A stretch of 20,761 nt of DNA from Raineya sp964654605. GTDB taxonomy: Bacteria; Bacteroidota; Bacteroidia; Cytophagales; Thermonemataceae. Below are positions 1-7,083 of this stretch, piece after piece (the first letter of the stretch is position 1; each line of letters opens with the position of its first letter). The notes under the pieces are model-generated. The model did not search any database and was not told where the DNA came from. It saw only the letters and a list, made by a program, of their open reading frames with translations. Where the stretch lies: NCBI GenBank assembly GCA_964654605.1, contig CAZZLW010000006.1, positions 1 to 20,761 on the forward strand, in the 5' to 3' direction. Both the position numbers and the translations under genes were made by a program.

Positions 1-132
1 AAAAACTTTCTGGTCAATTTGTGGTCTGGAATTATTGCCTACAAATTCCTAGATAAAAAGCCCACTATTAGAGATTTTCAAGAAAAAAATCTACTTACAA
101 ATTTTGAACTTTTTCAAGATATTGCCGCTTAA
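1..132 (+). mobile_element. 3' end of a transposase-like gene (partial)
   Basis: Reading frame 1 is open from the window edge to TAA at 130-132 and gives the last 43 residues of a protein, beginning KNFLVNLWSGIIAYKFLDKK. The pattern 'NF-VNL-(S/A)G-IAY-F-DKKP' resembles the C-terminal end of DDE transposases of Bacteroidota insertion sequences, perhaps IS982-like, but that family name is from memory and tentative. The catalytic part lies outside the window, so nothing can be said about activity. The element's right end should fall between 132 and about 165; I cannot fix it without the left end. An ordinary gene with a similar C-terminus is the alternative. Confidence 0.45.
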
Positions 133-138
133 CTCACG

Positions 139-169
139 TTATGCTTACATAATTTTTATTATATTTTTG
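139..169 (+). promoter_or_regulatory. Probable promoter of the STAS-like gene
   Basis: TATTTTTG at 162-169 fits the Bacteroidota -7 consensus TAnnTTTG. TTA at 139-141, 20 bp upstream, is a one-base variant of the -33 TTG. The -7 box ends 31 bp before the ATG at 201. It lies just past the transposase-like gene, so it may sit in or beside the IS end. Confidence 0.4.
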
Positions 170-200
170 TATTTGAAATCTAAACCAAAATTATATAGGT

Positions 201-614
201 ATGTTTGCGAGTATATTTGGGAAAAGTTCAAAGCAAAAGCAAGAAAATTCCGAAAATATCGCTAATGTCTCTTGCAAAAATTTTGCAGGCAAAAATTGCT
301 TGTATTTTGAGTTCAAAGGGGTTTTGAGTGATACATTAGCTCAAAAAGTTATCAAAGAAGCTGAGCAAGTTATCCAACAAGATTTGCAAAATGAAGCAAA
401 ATTTTGCATTGTTTGTGGTTGCAATGAAATACAAGATTATGACCCTATAGCGAGAATAAAATTTCAAAAATTTCTAAAAAATTACGAAAAAAATATTCAA
501 GTAATGTGGATAATCACTTCCTCCAAGATTATCAAATATGGCGGGCTTTTGATGGATTTGGTACTTCCTTTTTCTATTAAAGTAGCAGAAAGCGAGGAGC
601 AAGTGAAGTTCTAA
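201..614 (+). CDS. SpoIIAA/STAS-like protein
   Basis: This 137-residue protein has no signal peptide or membrane segment and is probably cytoplasmic. After a polar N-terminal tail (about 1-22) it has a beta strand (33-41), a helix rich in charged residues (44-62), a hydrophobic strand with two cysteines (67-74), a D-Y-D-P-I-A-R helix start (79-85) and a second strand (100-107, VMWIIT). It ends in a segment like the 'vevFes.eeA' close of the SpoIIAA-like fold (PF11964 type). The order and length fit that family, which binds lipophilic or protein partners, but no function can be assigned. No phosphorylatable serine motif of true SpoIIAA is visible. The nearest neighbours are mobile elements, so its context is uninformative. 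Start chosen as the only ATG with a promoter at a sensible distance. Confidence 0.6.
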   Translation: MFASIFGKSSKQKQENSENIANVSCKNFAGKNCLYFEFKGVLSDTLAQKVIKEAEQVIQQDLQNEAKFCIVCGCNEIQDYDPIARIKFQKFLKNYEKNIQVMWIITSSKIIKYGGLLMDLVLPFSIKVAESEEQVKF

Positions 615-637
615 AAAAAAATCTAAACTTCTTGTAT

Positions 638-690
638 AACTTACACAAATTACATATTTTGCCATAAAATTGTATTTGTGTAAGTTTTTT
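638..690 (+). terminator. Rho-independent terminator after the STAS-like gene
   Basis: AACTTACACAAAT at 638-650 pairs with ATTTGTGTAAGTT at 674-686, and TACA/TGTA extends the stem with one bulged base. A run of six T follows at 685-690. It starts 24 bp past the stop of the upstream gene. The loop is AT-rich and partly self-complementary. Confidence 0.65.
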
Positions 691-745
691 CTTTATTTAT
701 AGAAACAAATTAGCCTTATTTCTTGTATAATTATGTAAATATTTG

Positions 746-1058
746 GGCTGTGGTTTAGAATGTATGATAGTCATAGTTCCATTATTACAATATCTCGTAT
801 GCCACTATTTCTTAATAATATACTCACTATAAGATGTTTAATTTTAGGGTCTGCTCCCTTGTACCGATAAGCCTGTTGAAACTACTTACCACAAGATTTA
901 CACAAAAAATTTTGTGTTCCGTCTTTTTTACGAGCATTTTTTACTACTTTTGTACTTTGGCAATGAGGGCAGTTTACTTTTGTTAATACTTCAGACATAT
1001 TACAAAAATACGTCCTCTTTGTCTTTTACAAAAATATCATACAATCTTTACCACAACC
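746..1058 (-). mobile_element. Internally deleted IS1-family element (MITE-like)
   Basis: A 24-bp sequence at 746-769 and the reverse complement of 1035-1058 match at 20 of 24 positions by direct comparison; both contain TGTGGT and TGTATGATA. Flanking 8-mers are AATATTTG (738-745) and AATATTTT (1059-1066), seven of eight identical, which fits the 8-9 bp target duplication of IS1-family elements. Inside, on the minus strand, lies the start of an IS1-type InsA reading frame. At 313 bp the element is less than half a normal IS1 (about 770 bp) and lacks the whole catalytic InsB part, so it could move only if a transposase acted in trans. The deletion joint lies near 770-790. It ends 15 bp before the kinase ATG at 1074. 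It fills most of the 460-bp gap between genes. Confidence 0.75.
789..998 (-). pseudogene. IS1-family InsA zinc-finger remnant
   Basis: The minus-strand frame starting at 998 encodes 38 residues with C10-P-H-C13 and C33-K-S-C36, the CxxC-19-CxxC zinc finger that opens IS1-family transposases. It is then broken by TAG at 882-884 where the family normally has glutamine in 'CGKQFQ' (CAG to TAG would be a single change). In the same frame homology resumes with FQQAYRYKGADPKIKH and continues to GIRDI at about 789, after which the sequence becomes the element's opposite end. About 70 codons of InsA remain. The catalytic DDE region is absent, so it cannot be a working transposase. The 38-residue finger alone could still bind DNA, but that is speculation. 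Confidence 0.75.
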
Positions 1059-1073
1059 AATATTTTTATACAA

Positions 1074-2300
1074 ATGAAATTTCCCCCTTTACCTACTAAC
1101 GAAAAGGAGCGTTTAGAAGCTCTGTATGCTTACGATATTTTGGATACTCCTGCCGAAAAAGAATATGATGATATTGCTCGGCTCGCATCAATTATCTGTC
1201 AAACACCTATTACCCTCATTACACTTATAGATAAAGACCGACAATGGTTTAAGGCTCGTGTAGGAGTAGAAAATACAGAAACACCTCGCGATTATGCTTT
1301 TTGTAGCCACGCTATTCTTCAAAATACCCTAATGCAAGTACCTAATGCCTTGCAAGATGATAGATTTCACGATAACCCTTATGTAAGCAATGGTATGCAA
1401 GTGCGTTTCTATGCAGGTATGCCTCTTACTACCAGTGAAGGATATAATTTAGGCACACTTTGCGTAATTGATAAAGTACCCCGACAGCTTACCGAAGAGC
1501 AACAATTTGCTTTACAAGTACTTGCCAAACAAGTAACTGAAAAAATAGAAATGCGTCTAAAAAATAAAAAGCTGGATTTCCAAAAAGAGCTTTTACAAAA
1601 ACAATTAGACTTTCAAAAGAGAGTTTTCTCCCTGATTGCTCACGATGTACGTTCCCCACTTATCTCTATGCACGGCATAGTCCATTTATTCACAGATGAG
1701 CTTATTAGTTTTGAAGAAGCCAAAAGTTCTGCCCTAAAAATTCAAAAAGATATTCAGAATATTTTAAATATTTTAGACCATATTCTTGCTTGGGGAAAGC
1801 TACAACAAAGCAATAACAAAATAAACCCTCGTGTTGAAACCTTCAATTTGAAAGAGTATCTATTACCTATTTTTGAATCTGAAACTCACAGAGCCGAGCA
1901 AAAAGGTGTAAAATTTAGTTATTCTATTCAAAATACCTCTTCAAACATTCAATCTGACCCTTTTCTGCTTGGAAGTATTATACGTAATCTGTTAAATAAC
2001 GCTATTAAGTTCACTCCCAAAGGCGGTAGTGTATCTTGCGAAATTAGTCAAGAACATCAAAACCTGAAAATTGTTGTCAAAGACACAGGAATAGGTATGA
2101 GCGAAGAAGTACAACATAGCTTTTGGACAGGAGTAGGTGTTGTTTCTCGCAAAGGCACTGATAATGAACAAGGCTCAGGCTCAGCTTTGCAACTTCTGCG
2201 AACTTTTATTTACCTTCTTGGTGGCAAAATTCATCTAGAAAGCCAAGAAAACCAAGGCACAACTTTCACCGTCTTGCTTCCTCTGAACGAAAAGCCTTGA
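1074..2300 (+). CDS. GAF-domain sensor histidine kinase
   Basis: This is a 408-residue cytoplasmic sensor kinase with no membrane segment. A GAF domain spans about 22-155 and keeps the typical FCSHAI and GTLCVID strands. A helical linker (158-183) leads to the phosphoacceptor helix with SLIAHDVRSPL, phospho-histidine H190. The HATPase domain shows the N box (RNLLNNAIKF, N305/N308/N309) and the G1 box DTGIGM (337-342). The G2 box is odd: where kinases have G-T/S-G-L-G-L it reads GSGSAL (367-372). No receiver domain or partner regulator adjoins it, so it is an orphan kinase. The protein ends LPLNEKP right after the standard last strand, so it is full length. Its upstream region is occupied by an IS1-derived element ending 15 bp before the start codon, and I see no clear consensus promoter between them. 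Confidence 0.9.
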   Translation: MKFPPLPTNEKERLEALYAYDILDTPAEKEYDDIARLASIICQTPITLITLIDKDRQWFKARVGVENTETPRDYAFCSHAILQNTLMQVPNALQDDRFHDNPYVSNGMQVRFYAGMPLTTSEGYNLGTLCVIDKVPRQLTEEQQFALQVLAKQVTEKIEMRLKNKKLDFQKELLQKQLDFQKRVFSLIAHDVRSPLISMHGIVHLFTDELISFEEAKSSALKIQKDIQNILNILDHILAWGKLQQSNNKINPRVETFNLKEYLLPIFESETHRAEQKGVKFSYSIQNTSSNIQSDPFLLGSIIRNLLNNAIKFTPKGGSVSCEISQEHQNLKIVVKDTGIGMSEEVQHSFWTGVGVVSRKGTDNEQGSGSALQLLRTFIYLLGGKIHLESQENQGTTFTVLLPLNEKP

Positions 2301-2326
2301 AAATCTTGCTAATTTTTGTAACTTTG
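2297..2326 (+). promoter_or_regulatory. Promoter of the small secreted protein
   Basis: TTG at 2297-2299, a 19-bp spacer and TAACTTTG at 2319-2326 match the Bacteroidota consensus exactly. The -33 box overlaps the kinase stop codon (TGA 2298-2300), so the gene at 2344 can be transcribed separately from the kinase. The -7 box ends 17 bp before the ATG. Confidence 0.7.
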
Positions 2327-2343
2327 CTCTCAAACTTACAAAT

Positions 2344-2778
2344 ATGAAATATTTTTTAGCGTTTGTTTTTCTTGTGCTTTCCACTTTTCTTTTTGCTCAA
2401 AAGAAAAAAAACGATTTGGGTACTAAAATCATTAAAGAAAAATCACAAATCACGGGGCAAGAAAATGAGTGGAAAATTACAGGTAGAGATGCCGTTGTAA
2501 TGCGAGATTCGGGCAGTCGTTACATTCAAATTCATATTACAGAAAGCAAAGAAGCCTTGTATGGCAATCGTTGTGCCGAAATGGAAGCCCAAAAAATGGG
2601 TATAGAGTTTATCATCATTCCCAAAGATATAGGCTACGGAATGACCAAGAAAAATATTTTTTTTACCAACCTCAATGCTCATTTCAGAGCTTTCTGGAAA
2701 AATGGTTTTTTCTGGAAAAAACGCCTCAAAAAACGCATACGCCGATGCCGAGATGCCACAGGAGATTACATCAGATAA
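2344..2778 (+). CDS. Small secreted basic protein of unknown function
   Basis: The 144-residue product begins with a clear signal peptide (MKYFLAFVFLVLSTFLFAQ, cleavage after about 18), so it is exported. The mature part starts with a lysine-rich stretch. Its middle (about 45-102) looks like a small mixed alpha/beta domain with a single cysteine in GNRCAEMEA. The last 35 residues are aromatic and strongly basic (WKKRLKKRIRRCR). I do not recognise the family. It has its own consensus promoter and converges on the TolC gene across a strong hairpin. The basic tail could contact lipopolysaccharide or nucleic acid, but that is only a guess from charge. The start is supported by the promoter position and the signal peptide. 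Confidence 0.7.
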   Translation: MKYFLAFVFLVLSTFLFAQKKKNDLGTKIIKEKSQITGQENEWKITGRDAVVMRDSGSRYIQIHITESKEALYGNRCAEMEAQKMGIEFIIIPKDIGYGMTKKNIFFTNLNAHFRAFWKNGFFWKKRLKKRIRRCRDATGDYIR

Positions 2779-2894
2779 TTTACTTACAGAAACAGGATAC
2801 AGGAAGCAAGAAATAGGTATTTATACCCAAACAAAATTAGTTCAGGAAAATCCTCTAAACCAAATACTTAAAAATCCAACTGCTAAAAACTGCT

Positions 2895-2927
2895 AAACCT
2901 GACAGGTTTGAGAAACCTGTCAGGTTT
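2895..2927. repeat. Perfect 15-bp inverted repeat, probable bidirectional terminator
   Basis: AAACCTGACAGGTTT (2895-2909), loop GAG, then AAACCTGTCAGGTTT (2913-2927). Each arm is itself almost a palindrome. It lies between two converging genes, the secreted protein ending at 2778 and the TolC gene ending at 2974. I recall similar 'acctgacaggttt' hairpins scattered between genes in Bacteroidota. It could stop transcription from both sides, although only short T runs follow the arms. Confidence 0.75.
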
Positions 2928-2973
2928 GAGTAAAGTCGTCAATCTCAAACAGCCCAAATATCAAAAGCTGTGC

Positions 2974-4410
2974 CTATCGCAATTCAATAGGCTTATTCAT
3001 ATAAAAATCCAGCACTTTGATACGGAACAGATACTCGTATTTTGCCCGAATGAGCTGGGCTTTGGCTTGGTCTAAATTGAGTTTAGCCAAATTGTAATCT
3101 ACGGCATTGCTCGCTCCTGCATTAAAACGACTTTCTACCGCCTTGAAATTCAGTTCAAGGGCTTCTACTTGTTTCTGGCGTGCCTCAAAGTTGCTTTGAG
3201 CAAGTTTCATATCGTTGTAAGCCTGTTCTACGGCTTGGCGAAGCTGTTGGCGAAGCAAATCTGCCTGATACTTTTGATTTTTTTGCTGGATACGAGCCTG
3301 CGTGATAGCATTACGCGTACGCCCTTGCGAATAAAGTGGTATGTTCAAGTTCAAAACTACAAATGAACTGCGATTGAAATCCATTTGATTGAAAAAGCGA
3401 TTAGGCTCAATTTTACCATTCGGTACAGCCCGAATGGTATAAACTGTATCAAAAGAACCACCTACATAGCCAATAGGCACTTGCACAAGCGTACTGGTGC
3501 CATCGGGGCGAAAAAGCTCGCTGGGAGCGGCACTGGAATATGCCGAATTGATACCTGCCCCAAGCGTAAGCGTAGGATACAAAGCCGAGCGTGCTACTGC
3601 CTCATTGTATTTCAAACTTTCTATTCGCAAATCTGCACTCTGAATGTTATACTGATTTTTTTCGGCTGTATCATAGATTTCTTGTGGATTTTTACCTGCA
3701 TACTCGTTCATAATGGTTGCTACTTCTACTTTTTCAATTTCAATACTTTGTGTAGCAGGCATATTCATTTGTTGCAAAAGATTGAGCCGAGCAAGGCTTA
3801 CTTGGTTTCGTGCTGTAATTACATTCACCTCGTCATTAGCCAGTTGTGATTTTAGGTTCAAAACCTGTACTTCTGCAATAGAACCCGCCTTGAATAGCTT
3901 TTCTGTACGCTCTAACTGATTTTTAGTAATTTCTACTTGTGCCAAACTGGCTTGTTCAAGTTCTTGTGCCAAAAGCAACTGCAAGTAAGCATTCGCTACA
4001 TTAAGAGAAATATCGCGTTTGCTTTGCTCTACATCAAGCTGATTGGCTTTGAGGGTAGTTTCGTTTTGCCTGATAGTATTCAGTGTTCCAAAACCATTGA
4101 AAAGTACAATATTTCCATTGAGCGAAATATTGGTTGAGAAAACGTTTTGTGTTACAAATTGGTTAGTGAAAGGGTCAATAGAACGACCTGTACGCATTGC
4201 TTGCGAGAGCGAAGCCGACAACTGCGGAGCAAAACGACTTTCACGACTCTGCATAAGGCTCTGACTTGCACTTTCTACTTGCAGTTGCCTTTGCTTGATG
4301 CTAATATTGTTTTCAACTGCATAATCTACACATTTTTGCAAAGACCAACGCTCTTGGGCAAAAACTGAAAAACTTGTAATGCCAAAAATTAAAAACAAAA
4401 ATTTTTTCAT
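2974..4410 (-). CDS. TolC-family outer membrane efflux protein
   Basis: The 478-residue protein has a signal peptide (1-19, ending SVFAQ) followed by the two tandem OEP repeats of TolC-type channels. Long amphipathic helices rich in Q, N, A and L occupy about 37-75, 110-210 and 355-465. The beta-barrel strand region near 80-100 has the usual S/T-G-R-S-I-D-P-F-T-N pattern. The second repeat begins with LNIPLYSQGRTRNAI (about 354-368). Length is normal for the family, and it should form a trimeric tunnel across the outer membrane and periplasm. No membrane-fusion protein or inner-membrane pump lies beside it, so its partner system (RND, ABC or type I secretion) cannot be named. It is transcribed alone, and its 3' end is shared with a hairpin. 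Confidence 0.9.
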   Translation of the reverse strand: MKKFLFLIFGITSFSVFAQERWSLQKCVDYAVENNISIKQRQLQVESASQSLMQSRESRFAPQLSASLSQAMRTGRSIDPFTNQFVTQNVFSTNISLNGNIVLFNGFGTLNTIRQNETTLKANQLDVEQSKRDISLNVANAYLQLLLAQELEQASLAQVEITKNQLERTEKLFKAGSIAEVQVLNLKSQLANDEVNVITARNQVSLARLNLLQQMNMPATQSIEIEKVEVATIMNEYAGKNPQEIYDTAEKNQYNIQSADLRIESLKYNEAVARSALYPTLTLGAGINSAYSSAAPSELFRPDGTSTLVQVPIGYVGGSFDTVYTIRAVPNGKIEPNRFFNQMDFNRSSFVVLNLNIPLYSQGRTRNAITQARIQQKNQKYQADLLRQQLRQAVEQAYNDMKLAQSNFEARQKQVEALELNFKAVESRFNAGASNAVDYNLAKLNLDQAKAQLIRAKYEYLFRIKVLDFYMNKPIELR

Positions 4411-4618
4411 AGAAAGTGATTATTTACGTTCAGGGTTGTGAATGGTTTGAAAATTTTAAGTTGAAATATTGGAAGTTTGCTTGTCTATAATCTTGCTCCT
4501 ATTTCCTGATTCTTACTTCATTTTTCAAACATCAAAGAAACTCAAAAAACGTTTTTGTATTGCAAATTTGTGAAAAAAAATCTTTACTTTTACGCCTACA
4601 ACCTCAAAAAATACCGCT

Positions 4619-5068
4619 ATGGCTCTCAAAGTAGGCACGCTTGCCCCAGATTTTACTTTGCCCTCAACAAGTGGCAAAAACATCTCTTTAAGCAAAGATT
4701 TGGCAGGCAAACCTTGTGTTTTATATTTTTACCCCAAAGATTTTACACCCGGTTGTACCAAAGAGGCTTGCGAGTTCCGAGACCAATTCGCTACCTTTCG
4801 CAATTTAGAAGTTGATGTTTTTGGCATCAGCAGAGATAATATTGATACCCACCAAAAATTCAAAGAAACTCACAAATTACCCTTTGAACTGCTTGCCGAT
4901 GTAAATGGCTCGGTTTGTAAGGCTTATGAAGCACTTATCCCTATTATTGGTATTCCTAAACGCATTTCGTACCTTTTGGATAAAGAACACAAAATCGTGG
5001 CAGTCTATCAAGATTTTTTTGGAGCTGAAGAGCATATCAAAGCGATGCTGGAAAAGTTGAAATTTTGA
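4619..5068 (+). CDS. bcp: Thiol peroxidase of the Bcp/PrxQ type
   Basis: This 149-residue thioredoxin-fold protein reduces hydrogen peroxide and organic hydroperoxides in the cytoplasm using thioredoxin. The peroxidatic cysteine C46 lies in YPKDFTPGCTKEAC and the resolving cysteine C51 five residues later, which is the hallmark of the atypical 2-Cys Bcp/PrxQ class. The APDFTLP entry motif (9-15) and the Y-F-Y-P-K-D strand are also present. The residues supporting the active site (T43, R54) are kept. Length is standard. It stands alone: the TolC gene diverges upstream and the next gene begins 206 bp downstream. A weak -7-like TACTTTTA (4585-4592) lies 26 bp upstream of the start, without a well-spaced TTG. 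Confidence 0.93.
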   Translation: MALKVGTLAPDFTLPSTSGKNISLSKDLAGKPCVLYFYPKDFTPGCTKEACEFRDQFATFRNLEVDVFGISRDNIDTHQKFKETHKLPFELLADVNGSVCKAYEALIPIIGIPKRISYLLDKEHKIVAVYQDFFGAEEHIKAMLEKLKF

Positions 5069-5274
5069 AATGCAAGGTTTCTGTTGCCTAATTCTAAGGT
5101 AAAATATTTCGTAATTGTTTAGGTCTTGTACTATGGAAACAGGAAACAAGATTTTAGGACACTGGGGATTAGACAGATTAAAACTTTCACCCAAAACTCT
5201 TGAAACTTTGAACTTTTGAACGTAAATAATTACAATATTTCAAACCCCTGAGTAACTTCATCAATCTTTCAGCT

Positions 5275-6204
5275 ATGAGTAAAACTTTGGTTCAAAGACT
5301 TGTCAGGAACAAATCTTTTATCCGTACCACCAGCATAATGATTATAGCTTGCTCTGTTCTGCTGGGTATTGAAGCCTCTTTTACGCAAGAAATCTTGCTT
5401 TTTGTAGTTTTAGACACTGCTTTTACCCTTTATTTTACCATTGAGGTCATTTTGCGTATTTTTGCAGAGGATAAACCTTGGGAATTTTTCAAGCTATTTT
5501 CGCTCAAAAAACAAATTAGCCCTAAAACAGGTAAAAAACGTACTCAAATCCTATTCCACGAACACGGCTTTTGGAACTGCTTTGATTTCGTCATTACAGC
5601 TTTTAGTATATTTAGCCTTATCGTACATATTTTTGAACATCCTGAATTTTTGGTAGTAGGACGGCTATTCAGGGTGCTACGTATTCTTCGCCTTTTAGAA
5701 ATTAGCAACGAACTCAAAGAAGTAGAACGCAAAATTGTAAGCATTATTCCCACGGTGTTTTCCTTTGCCTTGCTTTTGGGGGTGCTTTTGTATATTTACT
5801 CTATTATTGGGATTTATCTTTTCAGCCACCACAAGTACGAAAATGCCGATTTCAGCAGTTTGGGGGCGTCTTTTCTTTCTCTCTTTCAAGTAATGACCTT
5901 AGAGGGCTGGGTAGAAATGATGTACCAAGCAAGCGAACATTATGAAGATTCTTGGTGGATAAAAGGGTATTTTATTAGTTTTGTAATTCTCACCGTTATT
6001 GTGAGCTTCAATGTATTTGTAGCAGTGCTTACTTCGCAAGTGCAAGAGAAAATCAATGCCAAACAGGCTTTGGAAGAAAAAGAGCTTTTCAGGGAAATAA
6101 GCGATACGCTGAAAGAAATGCGTGGCAAAATGCTTACAGAAATTGAAGAACTGCGTACAGAAATCCAAAAATTGCGTGAAGAAGTAAATAAAACCAAGTC
6201 CTGA
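5275..6204 (+). CDS. Voltage-gated cation channel, BacNav/CavMr type, with TLEGW filter
   Basis: This 309-residue protein is a single six-helix subunit that should form a homotetrameric voltage-gated channel in the inner membrane. S1 is about 16-34, S2 41-62 (with E57), S3 99-118 and S4 125-142 with arginines every third residue (R130, R133, R136, R139). S5 is 155-183, the pore helix 196-208 and S6 228-256. The selectivity filter is TLEGWVE (208-214), where bacterial sodium channels have TLESW. The tail (about 256-305) is a charged heptad coiled coil, as in the NaChBac family. The S2-S3 loop (63-98) is about 20 residues longer and more basic than usual. The glycine at filter position 4 points towards Ca2+ permeability by analogy; selectivity is inferred, not shown. 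pyrF follows 12 bp downstream and is probably co-transcribed. Confidence 0.9.
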   Translation: MSKTLVQRLVRNKSFIRTTSIMIIACSVLLGIEASFTQEILLFVVLDTAFTLYFTIEVILRIFAEDKPWEFFKLFSLKKQISPKTGKKRTQILFHEHGFWNCFDFVITAFSIFSLIVHIFEHPEFLVVGRLFRVLRILRLLEISNELKEVERKIVSIIPTVFSFALLLGVLLYIYSIIGIYLFSHHKYENADFSSLGASFLSLFQVMTLEGWVEMMYQASEHYEDSWWIKGYFISFVILTVIVSFNVFVAVLTSQVQEKINAKQALEEKELFREISDTLKEMRGKMLTEIEELRTEIQKLREEVNKTKS

Positions 6205-6216
6205 TTTTCTGAAAAT

Positions 6217-7023
6217 ATGACTTACCAACAAATTCAAGAAGCCATTACAGCCAAAAAATCTTTTCTATGCGTAGGTCTGGATAGCGATTTGAGCAAACTA
6301 CCTACGCATCTACCCCAAAATGCCGAAGGAATACTCACTTTCAATAAAGCTATTATTGAAGCTACCTTACCTTTTGCCATTGCCTACAAAATCAATACGG
6401 CTTTTTATGAAGCCCTTGGGGCAGAAGGCTGGAAAGTAATGGAAAAAACTTTGGAACTTTTGCCAAAAAATGTTTTCAAAATTGCCGATGCCAAACGCGG
6501 TGATATTGGAAACACCTCAAAACTTTATGCCAAAGCCTTTTTTGAAACACTCGCCTTTGATGCTCTCACCATTGCCCCCTATATGGGCGAAGATTCTGTT
6601 AGCCCTTTCTTGGAATATGAAAATAAATGGGTTATTCTGCTCGCTCTTACTTCCAATGTGGGTAGCAAAGATTTTGAAATGCTCAAACTTTCCAACTATC
6701 GCTATTTATACGAGGAAGTAATGCTCAAATCGCAAGAATGGGCTGACCACCATAAAATGATGTATGTGGTAGGTGCTACGCAAACCGAAAAAATACAAGA
6801 AATCCGCAGATTAGCACCTAATCATTTTTTACTTGTACCCGGTGTTGGCACGCAAGGTGGTGATTTGGAAAAAGTGATAGAATACGGCACTAACGAAGCA
6901 GGTGGTTTGCTTATCAATGTTTCCCGAGATATTTTATTTGCCTCACAAGCCAAAGATTTTGCCGAAAAAGCCTACCAAAGAGCTGAATTTTGGCAAAAAC
7001 AAATGAAACATTATCAGGGTTGA
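6217..7023 (+). CDS. pyrF: Orotidine 5'-phosphate decarboxylase, type 2
   Basis: The 268-residue enzyme converts OMP to UMP, the last step of de novo pyrimidine synthesis, in the cytoplasm. The substrate-binding opening CVGLDSD (18-24) and the catalytic motif FKIADAKRGDIGNT (87-100), with K93 between aspartates, identify it. The length and the PYMGEDSVSPFL segment put it in the longer 'type 2' group found in Bacteroidota rather than the 230-residue type 1 group. The phosphate-binding end (VPGVGTQGGD and GLLINVSRDI) is complete. It starts 12 bp after the channel gene, so the two probably share a transcript, although no functional link is obvious. Confidence 0.95.
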   Translation: MTYQQIQEAITAKKSFLCVGLDSDLSKLPTHLPQNAEGILTFNKAIIEATLPFAIAYKINTAFYEALGAEGWKVMEKTLELLPKNVFKIADAKRGDIGNTSKLYAKAFFETLAFDALTIAPYMGEDSVSPFLEYENKWVILLALTSNVGSKDFEMLKLSNYRYLYEEVMLKSQEWADHHKMMYVVGATQTEKIQEIRRLAPNHFLLVPGVGTQGGDLEKVIEYGTNEAGGLLINVSRDILFASQAKDFAEKAYQRAEFWQKQMKHYQG

Positions 7024-7025
7024 AA

Positions 7026-7052
7026 GGATTTGCAGGATATACAGGATTTGAT
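7026..7052 (+). repeat. Three tandem 9-bp units downstream of pyrF
   Basis: GGATTTGCA, GGATATACA and GGATTTGAT follow directly from the pyrF stop codon. Repeats of this kind (aggatttacaggatatacagg) recur between genes in Bacteroidota, as far as I recall. They sit in the 60-bp gap between converging pyrF and aroK. No function is evident. Confidence 0.55.
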
Positions 7053-7083
7053 GTGTTGATTTTCAAGGTTGAGTAGATGCCTT

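Noticed and set aside
914..1099. A 61-codon plus-strand frame ahead of the kinase
   Set aside because: It runs antisense through the IS1 InsA remnant and overlaps the kinase start in another frame; its sequence has no protein character.
3385..3849. A 154-codon plus-strand frame inside the TolC gene
   Set aside because: The minus-strand TolC frame is full length with recognisable repeats; the antisense product has no familiar motif and is rich in C, I and F as expected for a shadow frame.
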